64,000 bases of DNA from Mesorhizobium hawassense (GTDB lineage Bacteria > Pseudomonadota > Alphaproteobacteria > Rhizobiales > Rhizobiaceae). The stretch's first letter is position 1. Every line of letters starts with the position of its first letter. The notes beneath the pieces are model-generated. The model had not been told where the DNA came from, did no database searches, and saw only the letters and a list, made by a program, of their open reading frames with translations. The position numbers and the translations under genes are program-made. The stretch is from contig NZ_QMBP01000009.1 of NCBI RefSeq assembly GCF_003289945.1, positions 248,001 to 312,000 on the forward strand. The letters run 5' to 3'. Positions 40,132 to 49,170 of this stretch are shown here, piece by piece.

Positions 40132-40923
40132 CTAGGCGGACTGCGTCTGCGCCGTCCGCACCGCCTCGATGCGGATGTCCTCGGTGAGTTGCGCCTTGAG
40201 AGCGGAAAATTCAGGACTGGTCTTCAGCGTGTAGTGGCGCGGATGCGGCAGGTCGACCGGGACATCCGATTTGATGCGGCCGGGCCGGGCGCTCATCACG
40301 ATCACCCGCGACGCCATGAAGATCGCCTCCTCGATGTCGTGGGTGACGAACAGCACCGTCTTCTTGCGCCGCTCCCAGATGCCGAGCAGCAATTCCTGCA
40401 TCAGACCGCGCGTCTGGTTGTCAAGCGCCCCGAACGGCTCGTCGAGCAGAAGGATTTCCGGGTCGTTGGCCAGCGCCCGGGCGATCGCCGTGCGCTGCTG
40501 CATGCCGCCCGACAGCTGTTTCGGCCAATGGTTCTCGAAGCCTTTCAGGCCGACGAGATCGACATAGGAGGCGACGATCTCGTTGCGCTCGCGCTCGGCC
40601 CTGCCTTGCTCGCGCAGGCCGAAACCGATGTTTTGCGCGACCGTCAGCCAGGGAAACAGAGTGTAGGACTGGAACACCATGCCGCGATCCGGTCCCGGCC
40701 TCGTGACCGCCTTGCCGTCGAGCAGCACGCGGCCCGTGCTCGGCGCTTCCAGTCCGGCGACGATCCTGAGCAATGTCGACTTGCCGCAGCCGGACGGGCC
40801 AAGGATGGTGATGAAGTCGTTAGCCGCCACTGCAAGGTCGACCGGCTGCAGCGCCCGCACCGGCTGCCCGCCCCCTACCCCCGCAAAGGTCCGCGAGACG
40901 CCCTCGATCAGAAGCTTGCTCAT
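40132..40923 (-). CDS. ABC transporter ATP-binding protein (TauB/SsuB type)
   Basis: A 263-aa ATPase: Walker A GPSGCGKST (near residue 42), Q-loop FQSYTLFPW, signature LSGGMQQR, Walker B ILLLDEPFGALD, and switch HD in VTHDIEEA. It powers the permease and binding protein downstream on the same strand order. The ATG at 40923 overlaps the permease stop by 4 nt. The substrate is a nitrate/sulfonate/taurine/pyrimidine-type solute by family. The placement beside a GbdR-like regulator suggests an amine or sulfonium compound. Confidence 0.88.
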   Translation of the reverse strand: MSKLLIEGVSRTFAGVGGGQPVRALQPVDLAVAANDFITILGPSGCGKSTLLRIVAGLEAPSTGRVLLDGKAVTRPGPDRGMVFQSYTLFPWLTVAQNIGFGLREQGRAERERNEIVASYVDLVGLKGFENHWPKQLSGGMQQRTAIARALANDPEILLLDEPFGALDNQTRGLMQELLLGIWERRKKTVLFVTHDIEEAIFMASRVIVMSARPGRIKSDVPVDLPHPRHYTLKTSPEFSALKAQLTEDIRIEAVRTAQTQSA

Positions 40924-41696
40924 GCCAGGCTCCACGGATAGAGCCAGCGGTTGAGCGCCTTGAAGGCGAAATCCGACAACAGCCCGATCAGCCCGATGAC
41001 GATGATGCCGAAGATGATCTGCCCGGTCGCCAGCCGCGACTGGCTGTTGATGATCATATAGCCGATGCCCGACGACGAGCCGATCAGTTCGGCGACGATG
41101 ACATAGGTCCAGGCCCAGCCGAGCACCAGCCGCAGCGTTTCGGCGATCTCAGGCGCATTGGCCGGCATGATGACGCGCTTGACGATGCCGTTGTCGGTGG
41201 CGCCCAGCGTATAGGCGGCTTCGACCAGGTCGCGGCGCGTAGCGCCGACCTTGACGGCGACGATCAGGATGATCTGGAACACCGAGCCGACGAAGATCAC
41301 GAGCAGCTTTTCGAATTCACCGATGCCAGCCCACAGGATGAGCAGCGGAATGAAGGCCGATGCCGGCAGGTAGCGCGCGAAGGATACGAACGGTTCGAGG
41401 AAGGCTTCGACCGGCTTCCAGGCGCCCATGGCGATGCCGATCGGCACCGCCACGATCGAAGCCAGCGCGAAGCCGCCGAAGACCCGCCAGATGGTGATCG
41501 ATATGTCGAGCCAGAATCGATCTTCGACCAGCAGCCGCCAGCCGTCCTTCAGCATCGACAGCGGATCGGCGAGGAAGATCCGGTTGACATGGCCGCCTAG
41601 TGTGATCCACGCCCAGAAGGCCACGAACAACACGAAGAAAGCGATGCCGAGCACGGTTCGCGTGCCCGGCGCAACGGGGTGCAAGGGACGCAGCAT
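40920..41696 (-). CDS. ABC transporter permease (TauC/SsuC type)
   Basis: A 258-aa BPD_transp_1 permease with six membrane helices and the EAA-loop region DLVEAAYTLGATDNGIVKRVIMPANAPEI that docks to the ATPase. I use the ATG at 41696 (MLRPLHPV), since the frame to 41786 adds a non-family Arg-rich leader. It is the middle gene of the binding protein-permease-ATPase operon. Confidence 0.87.
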   Translation of the reverse strand: MLRPLHPVAPGTRTVLGIAFFVLFVAFWAWITLGGHVNRIFLADPLSMLKDGWRLLVEDRFWLDISITIWRVFGGFALASIVAVPIGIAMGAWKPVEAFLEPFVSFARYLPASAFIPLLILWAGIGEFEKLLVIFVGSVFQIILIVAVKVGATRRDLVEAAYTLGATDNGIVKRVIMPANAPEIAETLRLVLGWAWTYVIVAELIGSSSGIGYMIINSQSRLATGQIIFGIIVIGLIGLLSDFAFKALNRWLYPWSLA

Positions 41697-41757
41697 CAGG
41701 CCCTGTCCTTGAGAGAACGGATCGGCGGCCTTGCGCCGCCGATCGCATGATGCGCGA

Positions 41758-42708
41758 TCAGTTGGCCACCGCGCTGGTGTCGGCAAGCGTCGTCACATCC
41801 GGGACTTCCTTGATCAGCCCCATCTGCAGCAAAAGGTCCGCCGCCGTCTTGGAGAAATCCTGGAATTCCTTGGTGAAGAACTGCTTGTTCTCCGCCTTGT
41901 CGGCCCATTTCAGGTACTTGGCCGAATCCTCGAACTCCTTGGCCGACTGCTTCACGTCGGCGCCCATAATCTCGTAGGATTTCTGCGGATCCTTCTTGAT
42001 CAGGTCGAGCGCGTCGAAATAGCTGTCGGCGAGCGCCTTGGCGGCATCGGGATTGGCCTTGAGGAAGTCCGGCGTGCAGCCGACGGTATCCAGCACCATC
42101 GGGTAGTCGAGGGTCGTCGCCAGGATATGGCCCTGGTCGGCCTTGTCGCGCACCGCCGAAATGAACGGCTCGTAGGTTACGGCGGCATCGTTCTGGCCGG
42201 CCAGGAAGGCCTGCGCCGCCGCATCCGGCTCCAGATTGACGACTGTGACGTCCTTGGTCGACATGCCGTTCTTGTTGAGCACCCAGGCGAGCAGGAAATA
42301 GGGTGACGTTCCAGGCGCCGACGAGGCGACATTCTTGCCCTTGAGGTCGGCGACGGACTTGATGTCGTTGCGCACGACGATGCCATCGGCGCCGTAGGAT
42401 TTGTCGAGCTGGAAGATCTGCTTGGTGGTGACGCCGCTGGCGTTCCACACCATCCAGGTCTCAACCGTGGTCGCCGCGCATTGCAGGTCGCCGCTGGCAA
42501 TCGCCAGCGGGCGGCTCGCCTGCGGCACTTTCTTCAGCGTGACGTCGAGCCCGTGCTTTTCGAAAAGCCCGGCCTGCTTGGCCAAGGTCAGCGGCGCGAA
42601 GCCTGTCCAGCCGCTGATGCCGATGGTGAGCGACGTGGCGGCCATCGCCGGCGCCGACAATGCGGCGGCGGCCATCATCGCGGCCGCGAAAATGGTGGTT
42701 CTTTTCAT
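41758..42708 (-). CDS. ABC transporter substrate-binding protein (SsuA/TauA/NMT1-like)
   Basis: A 316-aa periplasmic protein. The signal peptide MKRTTIFAAAMMAAAALSAPAMA is cleaved near 23. The mature part follows the NMT1/SsuA pattern: LTIGISGWTGFAPLTLAKQAGLFEKHGLDVTL, then LQCAATTVETWMVW. It is the first gene of the transporter operon. GGGGA lies 7 nt before the ATG, and a longer frame to 43023 is spurious. The palindrome at 42777-42795 sits in its promoter region. The ligand is unknown: an aromatic-lined site (GWTGF) fits a quaternary amine but also other solutes. Confidence 0.88.
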   Translation of the reverse strand: MKRTTIFAAAMMAAAALSAPAMAATSLTIGISGWTGFAPLTLAKQAGLFEKHGLDVTLKKVPQASRPLAIASGDLQCAATTVETWMVWNASGVTTKQIFQLDKSYGADGIVVRNDIKSVADLKGKNVASSAPGTSPYFLLAWVLNKNGMSTKDVTVVNLEPDAAAQAFLAGQNDAAVTYEPFISAVRDKADQGHILATTLDYPMVLDTVGCTPDFLKANPDAAKALADSYFDALDLIKKDPQKSYEIMGADVKQSAKEFEDSAKYLKWADKAENKQFFTKEFQDFSKTAADLLLQMGLIKEVPDVTTLADTSAVAN

Positions 42709-42776
42709 CGTGGTTCCCCTGTTTTTTTGGTGGAGTACAATTGTCTCACAGAGGCCCCAAGGCTTGTCAATGAACC

Positions 42777-42795
42777 GACGTTTCAACGAAACGTC
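42777..42795. promoter_or_regulatory. Palindromic operator upstream of the ABC transporter operon
   Basis: GACGTTTC, 3 nt (AAC), GAAACGTC: perfect 8-nt arms centred about 78 nt upstream of the binding protein ATG. The form is typical of a dimeric GntR, RpiR or LacI-type repressor. Its regulator is not evident in the window. Confidence 0.6.
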
Positions 42796-42835
42796 ATCCT
42801 GATCGGATGTAAGCTCAAGCCAGCTTCTCCAACCC

Positions 42836-43678
42836 TCAAGGCGTGCCCCAGCCGCGGTTGCGCCACATCTTCTCGCCGGCCTGGCAGTCGGTGGCCGGCT
42901 TGTCGTCAGCCAGCACCACCGGCGGATGCGCAGCTTCTTCCGCCGCCCATTGCGGCGAAGCGGAACCGGCAAGCTCGAGCACAAGCTTGCGGCGAATCGC
43001 TTCGGGAAACTGCGTCCAGTCATTGACCGGGATCATGAAGGCGCCTGGACCGCCGATGACGCAGTCGCTGTAATAGCGGTCGAGATTGTCGACGTCGAAA
43101 GCGCCGCCGATCCCGCCTCGCGTCATCAGCGGCAACCCGTTGATGGTGATGCCCTGCCTGACCACCTCGTCGCGCGTGAGATTGACGGGCACGCCCTGGT
43201 TGTTGGGCCCGTCGCCGGAAACGTCGATGACGCGCTTGGTGCCCTGAAAACCGCTCTCGGCGAAGAGATCGCTGCCGAAGGCCAGCGCGCCGGAGATCGA
43301 GGTGCGACGGGCGCTGTCCGGCGGGCGCGCATCGAGCTGCGCGACGAACCCTTCGGCGTCGGCGCGGTTGGCGATCACCGTCCACGGCACGATGACGCGC
43401 TGCCAGGTCGTGCCGGCCCATTCGACATAGGTAACGGCGATCTTGCCGTAAGCGCCGTCGGCGATGGCCTTCAGCACGTTGTCATGCGTCAGCGCCGCAG
43501 CGTAACCGTGACGCTGGATCTCCAGTTCGGTCGGCGACATGGATAGCGAAACATCGACCGCCAGCACCAGTTCGACATCGACGGGTTCGGCGGGAAAAGC
43601 TGCCGGTGTCAACCAAAGCGCCAGCGCCAAAGCGGCGCTGCCTGGGACGATATGCCTGGCGCGGGCATAAGCAGACAT
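42836..43678 (-). CDS. DUF1194 vWA-type secreted protein
   Basis: A 280-aa exported protein with a signal peptide to about residue 30 (ALALALWLTPAAFPAEP). A vWA-like DUF1194 domain follows with the MIDAS-type motif DVSLSMS, and RVIDVSGDGPNNQG as the second metal loop. Four cysteines lie toward the end. It is presumably periplasmic, with a metal-dependent protein-binding role. It is transcribed toward the transporter operon from its own start. The function is unknown. Confidence 0.85.
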   Translation of the reverse strand: MSAYARARHIVPGSAALALALWLTPAAFPAEPVDVELVLAVDVSLSMSPTELEIQRHGYAAALTHDNVLKAIADGAYGKIAVTYVEWAGTTWQRVIVPWTVIANRADAEGFVAQLDARPPDSARRTSISGALAFGSDLFAESGFQGTKRVIDVSGDGPNNQGVPVNLTRDEVVRQGITINGLPLMTRGGIGGAFDVDNLDRYYSDCVIGGPGAFMIPVNDWTQFPEAIRRKLVLELAGSASPQWAAEEAAHPPVVLADDKPATDCQAGEKMWRNRGWGTP

Positions 43679-43754
43679 GGGCGAAGGTTAAGCGAAAATC
43701 GCCGCGCGCAAAAGCCGGAATTCCCTGGCGCCGGATGTCCGCCGGCGCAGGACC

Positions 43755-44696
43755 TCAAAAATACCGCGCCAGATTTGAGCGGATACGATCCAGCACCGTG
43801 TCTCCGGAAAGGTCGGGCACGAATTTTGCGCCGGTGATCTCTTCATAGGCCTGGATATAGACCGCCGAGGTCTGGTTGACGATCTCGTCGGGAATTTGCG
43901 GGATCGGGTCCTTGTAGGGATCGCACCGCGCCGACACCCAGGAGCGGATAAAATCCTTGTCGAAACTCCGCGGCCGCCCGCCGCTTGCGAACGCCTCGTC
44001 GTAACTCGCCGCGATCCAGTAGCGGCTGCTGTCGGGCGTGTGAATCTCGTCCGCGAGCACGATTGTGCCGTCCGGCGCGGTGCCGAATTCATACTTGGTG
44101 TCGGCCAGGATCAGGCAGCGCTCGGCGGCGCGCTGCTGGCCGCGGGCGAACAATTGCAGCGCATAGCGCGATACGGTGTCCCACTGCGCCTGCGTGAGCA
44201 GCCCCTGGTCGATGATCTCGGCTTCCGACAGCGGCTCGTCATGGCCCCCGCTTGCAGCCTTGCTCGTCGGCGTGATGATCGCTTCCGGCAGTTTTTCATT
44301 GTCGCTCAGCCCATCGGGAAAAGTGTGGCCGTAAAAGCTCCGCTCGCCTTTCCGGTACTTGGTCAGGATTGAGGTGCTGGTGGTCCCCGCCAGATAGCCG
44401 CGCACGACCATCTCGACCGGCAGCATGTCGAGCCGCTTGCCGACGACGACATTCGGATCGGGATATTCCAGCACATGGTTGGGGCAGATGTCGGCGGTTT
44501 CCTCGAACCAGTAGCGAGCGGTCTGGGTGAGGACCTCTCCCTTGAACGGGATCGAGGCCAGGATGATGTCGAATGCGCTTAGGCGGTCGGTGGCGATGAT
44601 GATGCGCCGCCCGTCCGGCAGATCGTAGTTCTCGCGCACCTTGCCATTGTAGCGATTGGGCAGTTCGGGAATGAAGGCGTCGGACAGGATGCGCAT
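43755..44696 (-). CDS. purC: Phosphoribosylaminoimidazole-succinocarboxamide synthase
   Basis: SAICAR synthase of 313 aa, the longer yeast-Ade1-like type, with a start RYNGKVRENYDLPDGRRIIIATDRLSAFD, the VVRGYLAGTTSTSILTKY loop and a nucleotide site around LILADTKYEFG. It joins aspartate to CAIR in purine synthesis. The ATG at 44696 (MRILSDAFIPELPN) is the family start. It stands alone rather than in a pur cluster, which suggests a second purC copy in this genome, but that is only a guess from location. Confidence 0.93.
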   Translation of the reverse strand: MRILSDAFIPELPNRYNGKVRENYDLPDGRRIIIATDRLSAFDIILASIPFKGEVLTQTARYWFEETADICPNHVLEYPDPNVVVGKRLDMLPVEMVVRGYLAGTTSTSILTKYRKGERSFYGHTFPDGLSDNEKLPEAIITPTSKAASGGHDEPLSEAEIIDQGLLTQAQWDTVSRYALQLFARGQQRAAERCLILADTKYEFGTAPDGTIVLADEIHTPDSSRYWIAASYDEAFASGGRPRSFDKDFIRSWVSARCDPYKDPIPQIPDEIVNQTSAVYIQAYEEITGAKFVPDLSGDTVLDRIRSNLARYF

Positions 44697-44794
44697 GGTG
44701 CTGCTTTCGCGATCTGGTGATGAGGGCCACATAAGCCATTGGCCTCGCGCGCATCAAGCCTAAGCTTCGGTTGTTCAGGCTCTTTGACCGCGGA

Positions 44795-45637
44795 TCACTT
44801 CTTGACGGGCCATCCGCCTTTGCCGCGCCATTCCACATCGGCGGGAGCGGCCGGTGGAGGCTGCGGGACGGGCTTCTTGCGGCCGCTGGCGCGAAACACC
44901 CGCCAGTTTGGCCCGAAGGACGGCGGAATCCAGATCAGGAATCCGGCTATCGCGGCGGGCAGGATGACGGCGAAACGCAGGATCGAAAGGACGACGCCGC
45001 AGAAGCCGACGATCCGTGCGGCTGTGTCCGCGCCCAAGCGCGGCGCCAGCAGATGCCTGGCGATCGCTCCGCCATCGAGCGGATAGGCCGGCAAAAGGTT
45101 GAGAATGGCCAGAACCGCATTCACCAGCGCGCCAAGCCAAAGCGTCCACTCCAGAAGTGTGTCCGGTCTTGGCAACGGTGAACTGAAAAGGCCATCCGGC
45201 TCGACCGGCAACAAGGGCCCGGAAAAAAGGCAATACGAAGCGGCAAAACCCGCCGCCAGGACAATGTTTACCAGCGGTCCGGCGAAGGAGATCCATGCCC
45301 AACCATGCGGCGTGGCCAGGCCGGGCTTGAACCAGGCAATTCCGCCGAAGAAATAGAGCTCTATCCGTGCGGTGCCGATGCCTTGCCGCCGCGCGGCCCG
45401 GACATGGCCAAGCTCATGCAGGAACACCGACACGAACAAAAGCACGGCGAATATGACGGTGTGGATCAGGGCCTGCTGGGGGCGCCTCGACCATTCATGC
45501 AGGAACGGGAGGATGGCTGGAATGGCAAAGGTCCAGCTGACATGAACGGGAATGTCCCCCTTCATCCTGAAGACGAACGCGTCGCTCTTCCTGTCCCAGC
45601 CGAACCGTTGCAAACGTGCCCACTCCGCCCGGCGCAA
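44795..45637 (-). CDS. Site-2 protease family (M50) membrane metalloprotease
   Basis: A 280-aa intramembrane zinc protease. HELGH (near residue 74) supplies the zinc His pair and catalytic Glu, and NLLPAYPLDGG (near 183) supplies the third ligand Asp. Four to five helices lie between. It resembles the compact SpoIVFB-like group without a PDZ domain. It would cleave a membrane-bound regulator or signal peptide remnant. The substrate is unknown. It has a Pro-rich C-terminus. Confidence 0.88.
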   Translation of the reverse strand: MRRAEWARLQRFGWDRKSDAFVFRMKGDIPVHVSWTFAIPAILPFLHEWSRRPQQALIHTVIFAVLLFVSVFLHELGHVRAARRQGIGTARIELYFFGGIAWFKPGLATPHGWAWISFAGPLVNIVLAAGFAASYCLFSGPLLPVEPDGLFSSPLPRPDTLLEWTLWLGALVNAVLAILNLLPAYPLDGGAIARHLLAPRLGADTAARIVGFCGVVLSILRFAVILPAAIAGFLIWIPPSFGPNWRVFRASGRKKPVPQPPPAAPADVEWRGKGGWPVKK

Positions 45638-45667
45638 CGCTATTCGAGAATCTCAGCGCACGCAAAA

Positions 45668-45696
45668 GCAAAAAGCCCGACCGAAGCCGGGCTTTC
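45668..45696 (-). terminator. Terminator of the dehydrogenase-like gene
   Basis: AAAGCCCG (45672-45679) pairs with CGGGCTTT (45688-45695). On the minus strand the stem is followed by a T-rich run, 25 nt after the stop at 45721. Confidence 0.75.
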
Positions 45697-45720
45697 ACAT
45701 GGCGCTTCGCCTCGCGGTCC

Positions 45721-48282
45721 TCAGCCTCTCGGCTTGAGGTTCTCCGGATCGTAGAGCGGCTTGTAGCCGACGCCGGCAACCTCGACCGGATAGGTCTCGC
45801 CGAAATATTCCACATTGAGCTTGCGGCCCTCCTGGGCATAGGCCCAGGGCAGATAGGCGAGCGCGATGTTCTTGCCGATGGTCGGACCGTAGGCGACCGA
45901 GGTGGTGAAGGAGCGGCGGCCGAGCTCGTCGACCAGCGTCTCGCCGGTCGCGGGATCCTGCACCGGCATGATGCCGACCGGATAGCGCGCGACACCCTTG
46001 GCGTCCTTGTTCTCGGTTATCACCAGCGTGCACAGCATCGCCGGCTGGTGCTCGCGGGCGCGATATTCCACGTGCTTGGCCTTGCCGCAGAAGTCGTTCT
46101 CCTTGACCTTCGGGCGGGCGAGATCGGCCTCGAGCAGATTGTATTCGGTCAAGAGATCGGCGTTCTGCAGCCGCAGGCTCTTTTCCATGCGGCGCGTGTT
46201 GGCATAGGTCTCGACGCCGAAAGGCATGATGCCGGTCGAGCGCAGCGCGTCCCAGACGGCGAGCCCGTCCTCGTAGCGCATATGCAGTTCCCAGCCCTGC
46301 TCGCCGACATAGGAGATGCGGAAGGCGGTCACGTCCTTGCCGCCGATCTTGATCGGCTTGATCGCGGCAAACGGGAAATTCTCGACTGAAAGGCCATCCG
46401 GATTCTCGACGACCTTCTGCAGGGTCGCGCGGGCGTTCGGCCCCCAGATTCCGATGGTGACGTATTTCTCGGTCACATCGGTGACGGTGGCGTCGAAGCC
46501 CTTGTCCTGCGCGGTGCGCTGCATGTAGCGGAAGTCGCGCGGGCCGGCATCGGCGCCGTCGATCACGCGGCAGCGGTCGGCCATGCGGATGACGGTGAAG
46601 TCGGCCCGCACCATGCCTTCCTCGTCGAGGAAGTGGGTGTAGATGCCCTTGCCGATATTGTTGTCGCCGCCGATCTTGGCCGCGCACAGCCATTCCAAAA
46701 GCTCGACATGGTCGGGCCCTTCGACGTCGTACATCGAGAAATGCGACAGGTTGACGATGCCGCAATCCTCGCTCATCGCAAGGTGCTCGGCATTGGAGAC
46801 ACGCCAGAAATGGCGGTTGTCCCACTCGTTCTCGCGCACGGGAACCCGGTTGCCATACTTCTCCAGCAGATGCTCGTTGGCGGCATAGCCGTGGGCGCGC
46901 TCCCAGCCGCCCAGTTCCATGAAGTAGCCGCCGAGTTCCTTCTCTCGCTCCCAGAACGGCGAACGGCGGATGTTGCGGCCTTTCGAGAACGGCTCGCGCG
47001 GATGGACGGCCGGGTTGTAGACCTTCATCGCCGTCTCGGTGCAGCGATCCCAGATGAACTGCTCCTGCGTCTGGTGCGGATAGAAACGCGAATAGTCGAT
47101 GGCGTGATGGTCGATCTCGGTGCGGCCGTCGGTCATCCAGTCGGCGATCAGCTTGCCCATGCCCGGGCCGTCCTTGACCCAGATGGCGACGGCGTACCAC
47201 AGGCCCCTCACCCTTTGGCTTTCGCCCATCGACGGGCCGCCGTCGGTGGTCACCTGCAGCAGCCCGTTGAAGGAATGGCCTTCATTGTAGCCGAGTTCGC
47301 CGAGGATCGGCGTCAACTCCATGGCGCGCTCCAGCGGCGCCATGATCTGCTCCATGTCGACGTCGCGCTGCGACGGCGACAGCCGCGCCTGGTCCTTTTG
47401 GAGCAGATCGCGCGGATGGCACAGACGCGGGTTGTTTTCCTCGTAATAGCCCCATTCGATCTGCCCGCCCTCGGCGGTCTTCGGATCGCCGGTGTCGCGC
47501 ATATAGGCCGAGTTGCCCTGGTCGCGCAGCAGCGGCCAGCCGATTTCCTTGCCGGTGCCGGCAAACTCGTTGTACGGGCCGAAGAAGGTGAGCGGATGGT
47601 CGATCGGCATGACCGGGAGGTCCTCGCCGACCAGAGCCGCGGTGAGCCGACCCCAGATGCCGGTGCAGACAACCACATAGTCGGCCTCGATCGTGCCGCG
47701 CTCGGTCACCACGCCCTTGATGCGGCCGTTCTCGACGATCAGCGACTTGGCCGAGGTGTTGGCGAATGCCTGGAGCTTACCGGCGGCGACACCCTGGTCC
47801 ACCAGCTTGCCGGCCACCGTCTGCGAACGCGGGATGACGAGACCGGCATCCGGGTCCCACAGGCCGCCCTGCACCAGATGCTCCTCGATCAACGGGAACT
47901 TTTCCTTGATCTCGGCCGGCTCGATCAGCCGCGCGCGGGTGCCGAAAGACTTGGCCGAGGCGATCTTGCGCCTGATCTCGTCCATGCGGGCATCGTCGCC
48001 GACGCGGGCCACTTCCAGGCCGCCGACGCGGGCGTAGTGGCCCATCTTCTCATAGAAATCGATGGAATAGAGCGTCGTCCAGCACGACAGGAAATCGTGG
48101 CTGGTCGTATAGCAGAAGTCCGAGGCATGCGCCGTCGAGCCGATATCGGTCGGGATGCCCGACTTGTCGATGCCGACGATGTCGTCCCAGCCGCGTTCGA
48201 TCAGGTGATGGGCGACCGACGCGCCAACGATACCGCCCAGACCGACGATGACGACCTTCGCCTTTTTCGGAAACTCTGCCAT
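45721..48282 (-). CDS. Dimethylglycine/sarcosine dehydrogenase-like flavoprotein 2
   Basis: An 853-aa two-domain enzyme like the one at 7433: a FAD-binding DAO domain with GLGGIVG at 14-20, then a GcvT-type folate domain from about 430 to the end. The flavinylation region reads GSTAHASDFC with His52 aligned to the covalent His but without the usual Trp-His-Ala-Ala-Gly, so its substrate or cofactor linkage may differ. The ATG at 48282 (MAEFPKKAKVV) is chosen over an upstream start at 48339. A TTTGCGAC site lies about 95 nt upstream (48374-48381). It could act on dimethylglycine, sarcosine or another N-methyl amino acid. Confidence 0.87.
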   Translation of the reverse strand: MAEFPKKAKVVIVGLGGIVGASVAHHLIERGWDDIVGIDKSGIPTDIGSTAHASDFCYTTSHDFLSCWTTLYSIDFYEKMGHYARVGGLEVARVGDDARMDEIRRKIASAKSFGTRARLIEPAEIKEKFPLIEEHLVQGGLWDPDAGLVIPRSQTVAGKLVDQGVAAGKLQAFANTSAKSLIVENGRIKGVVTERGTIEADYVVVCTGIWGRLTAALVGEDLPVMPIDHPLTFFGPYNEFAGTGKEIGWPLLRDQGNSAYMRDTGDPKTAEGGQIEWGYYEENNPRLCHPRDLLQKDQARLSPSQRDVDMEQIMAPLERAMELTPILGELGYNEGHSFNGLLQVTTDGGPSMGESQRVRGLWYAVAIWVKDGPGMGKLIADWMTDGRTEIDHHAIDYSRFYPHQTQEQFIWDRCTETAMKVYNPAVHPREPFSKGRNIRRSPFWEREKELGGYFMELGGWERAHGYAANEHLLEKYGNRVPVRENEWDNRHFWRVSNAEHLAMSEDCGIVNLSHFSMYDVEGPDHVELLEWLCAAKIGGDNNIGKGIYTHFLDEEGMVRADFTVIRMADRCRVIDGADAGPRDFRYMQRTAQDKGFDATVTDVTEKYVTIGIWGPNARATLQKVVENPDGLSVENFPFAAIKPIKIGGKDVTAFRISYVGEQGWELHMRYEDGLAVWDALRSTGIMPFGVETYANTRRMEKSLRLQNADLLTEYNLLEADLARPKVKENDFCGKAKHVEYRAREHQPAMLCTLVITENKDAKGVARYPVGIMPVQDPATGETLVDELGRRSFTTSVAYGPTIGKNIALAYLPWAYAQEGRKLNVEYFGETYPVEVAGVGYKPLYDPENLKPRG

Positions 48283-48417
48283 TGCCCGCGACTCCAAAGG
48301 GATAGACGGGCGCGTTTGCGCGCCCTTCGAATGGCGCACAATATGCAGAGGACGCGGATCGGGCTACCGCCTGTTTGCGACACGCCACAGGTGCGGCGCG
48401 ACCCGACGATTTCGTCC

Positions 48418-49170
48418 TCAGGCGAAGGCCCAGATGTCCTCGGCCTGGAAGCCGACCTGGTAGCCGGCGGTCTTTAGCTTGACCACGACCTGGCCGATCT
48501 CGGCGGCCGGCAGCGCGCCGACCTCGATCTTGATCATGCCCGGCCGATAGCGCTGGAGATCGAGCTGCTCGAACACCATCCAGTCGGCGCCTTCGCAGTC
48601 GACCAGGAAAGCGTCGATATGGTTGATGCCGTTGCGGTCGAGCAGTGTCTGCAAGGCCTCCGACGGCACCTCGATGTCCTTCAGATGTGGCGCGAACTTG
48701 TTGAAATTGGCGTCCGCCTCGCCCCAGGCATTCTTGCCCGACATCAGATTGGTGTCGGTGACCGATGAGCAGCCGATAAACTCGATCGGCAGCGTACCGG
48801 ATTCGAGCGCGGCGGCGTCGAAAGTGTGGACGGTGATCGTGCCTTTAGTCCTGGTCACCGCCACCGGTTCGATGATGAAGCGGTTGGCATCCGGGTAATT
48901 GGCCCGCAGTCGCCTCTGATTGTAGGGGATCGGCTCGACCAGCATGGCGCGCGCGCCGCGGATGCTGTGCAGCCACGGCGTCACGTCGTCGAACAGCGCG
49001 CCGTCGCAGGCGCCGACATTGACCATCTGGAACGGCCGGCCGCCGAAGCGCGCCTTGAGCGCCGCCTTGGCAAGGAATTTCGTGCCGTGCAGCGCTGGCC
49101 CGCGATCGAGCAAGCCCGCAGGCAGGCCGAGCGACAGGAGAATGCGCGTGAGGCTGGACAGCGAGCTCAT
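48418..49170 (-). CDS. FkbM-family methyltransferase
   Basis: A 250-aa SAM-dependent O-methyltransferase of the FkbM type: VNVGACDGALFDDV as the SAM-binding loop, MLVEPIPYNQRRL as the acidic second motif, and HIDAFLVDCEGADWMVFEQLD as the characteristic C-terminal FkbM motif. It probably methylates a sugar hydroxyl in the product of this operon. It is the last gene, and its ATG overlaps the stop of the membrane glycosyltransferase-like gene by 4 nt. Confidence 0.87.
   Translation of the reverse strand: MSSLSSLTRILLSLGLPAGLLDRGPALHGTKFLAKAALKARFGGRPFQMVNVGACDGALFDDVTPWLHSIRGARAMLVEPIPYNQRRLRANYPDANRFIIEPVAVTRTKGTITVHTFDAAALESGTLPIEFIGCSSVTDTNLMSGKNAWGEADANFNKFAPHLKDIEVPSEALQTLLDRNGINHIDAFLVDCEGADWMVFEQLDLQRYRPGMIKIEVGALPAAEIGQVVVKLKTAGYQVGFQAEDIWAFA

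Noticed and set aside
41758..43023. 421-aa version of the ABC binding protein
   Set aside because: The first ~105 residues are Arg/Pro-rich and precede a perfect signal peptide and ribosome site at 42708.
46633..48477. 614-codon plus-strand ORF opposite the second flavoprotein
   Set aside because: The opposite strand has an intact FAD/GcvT protein. The frame has no recognisable domain.
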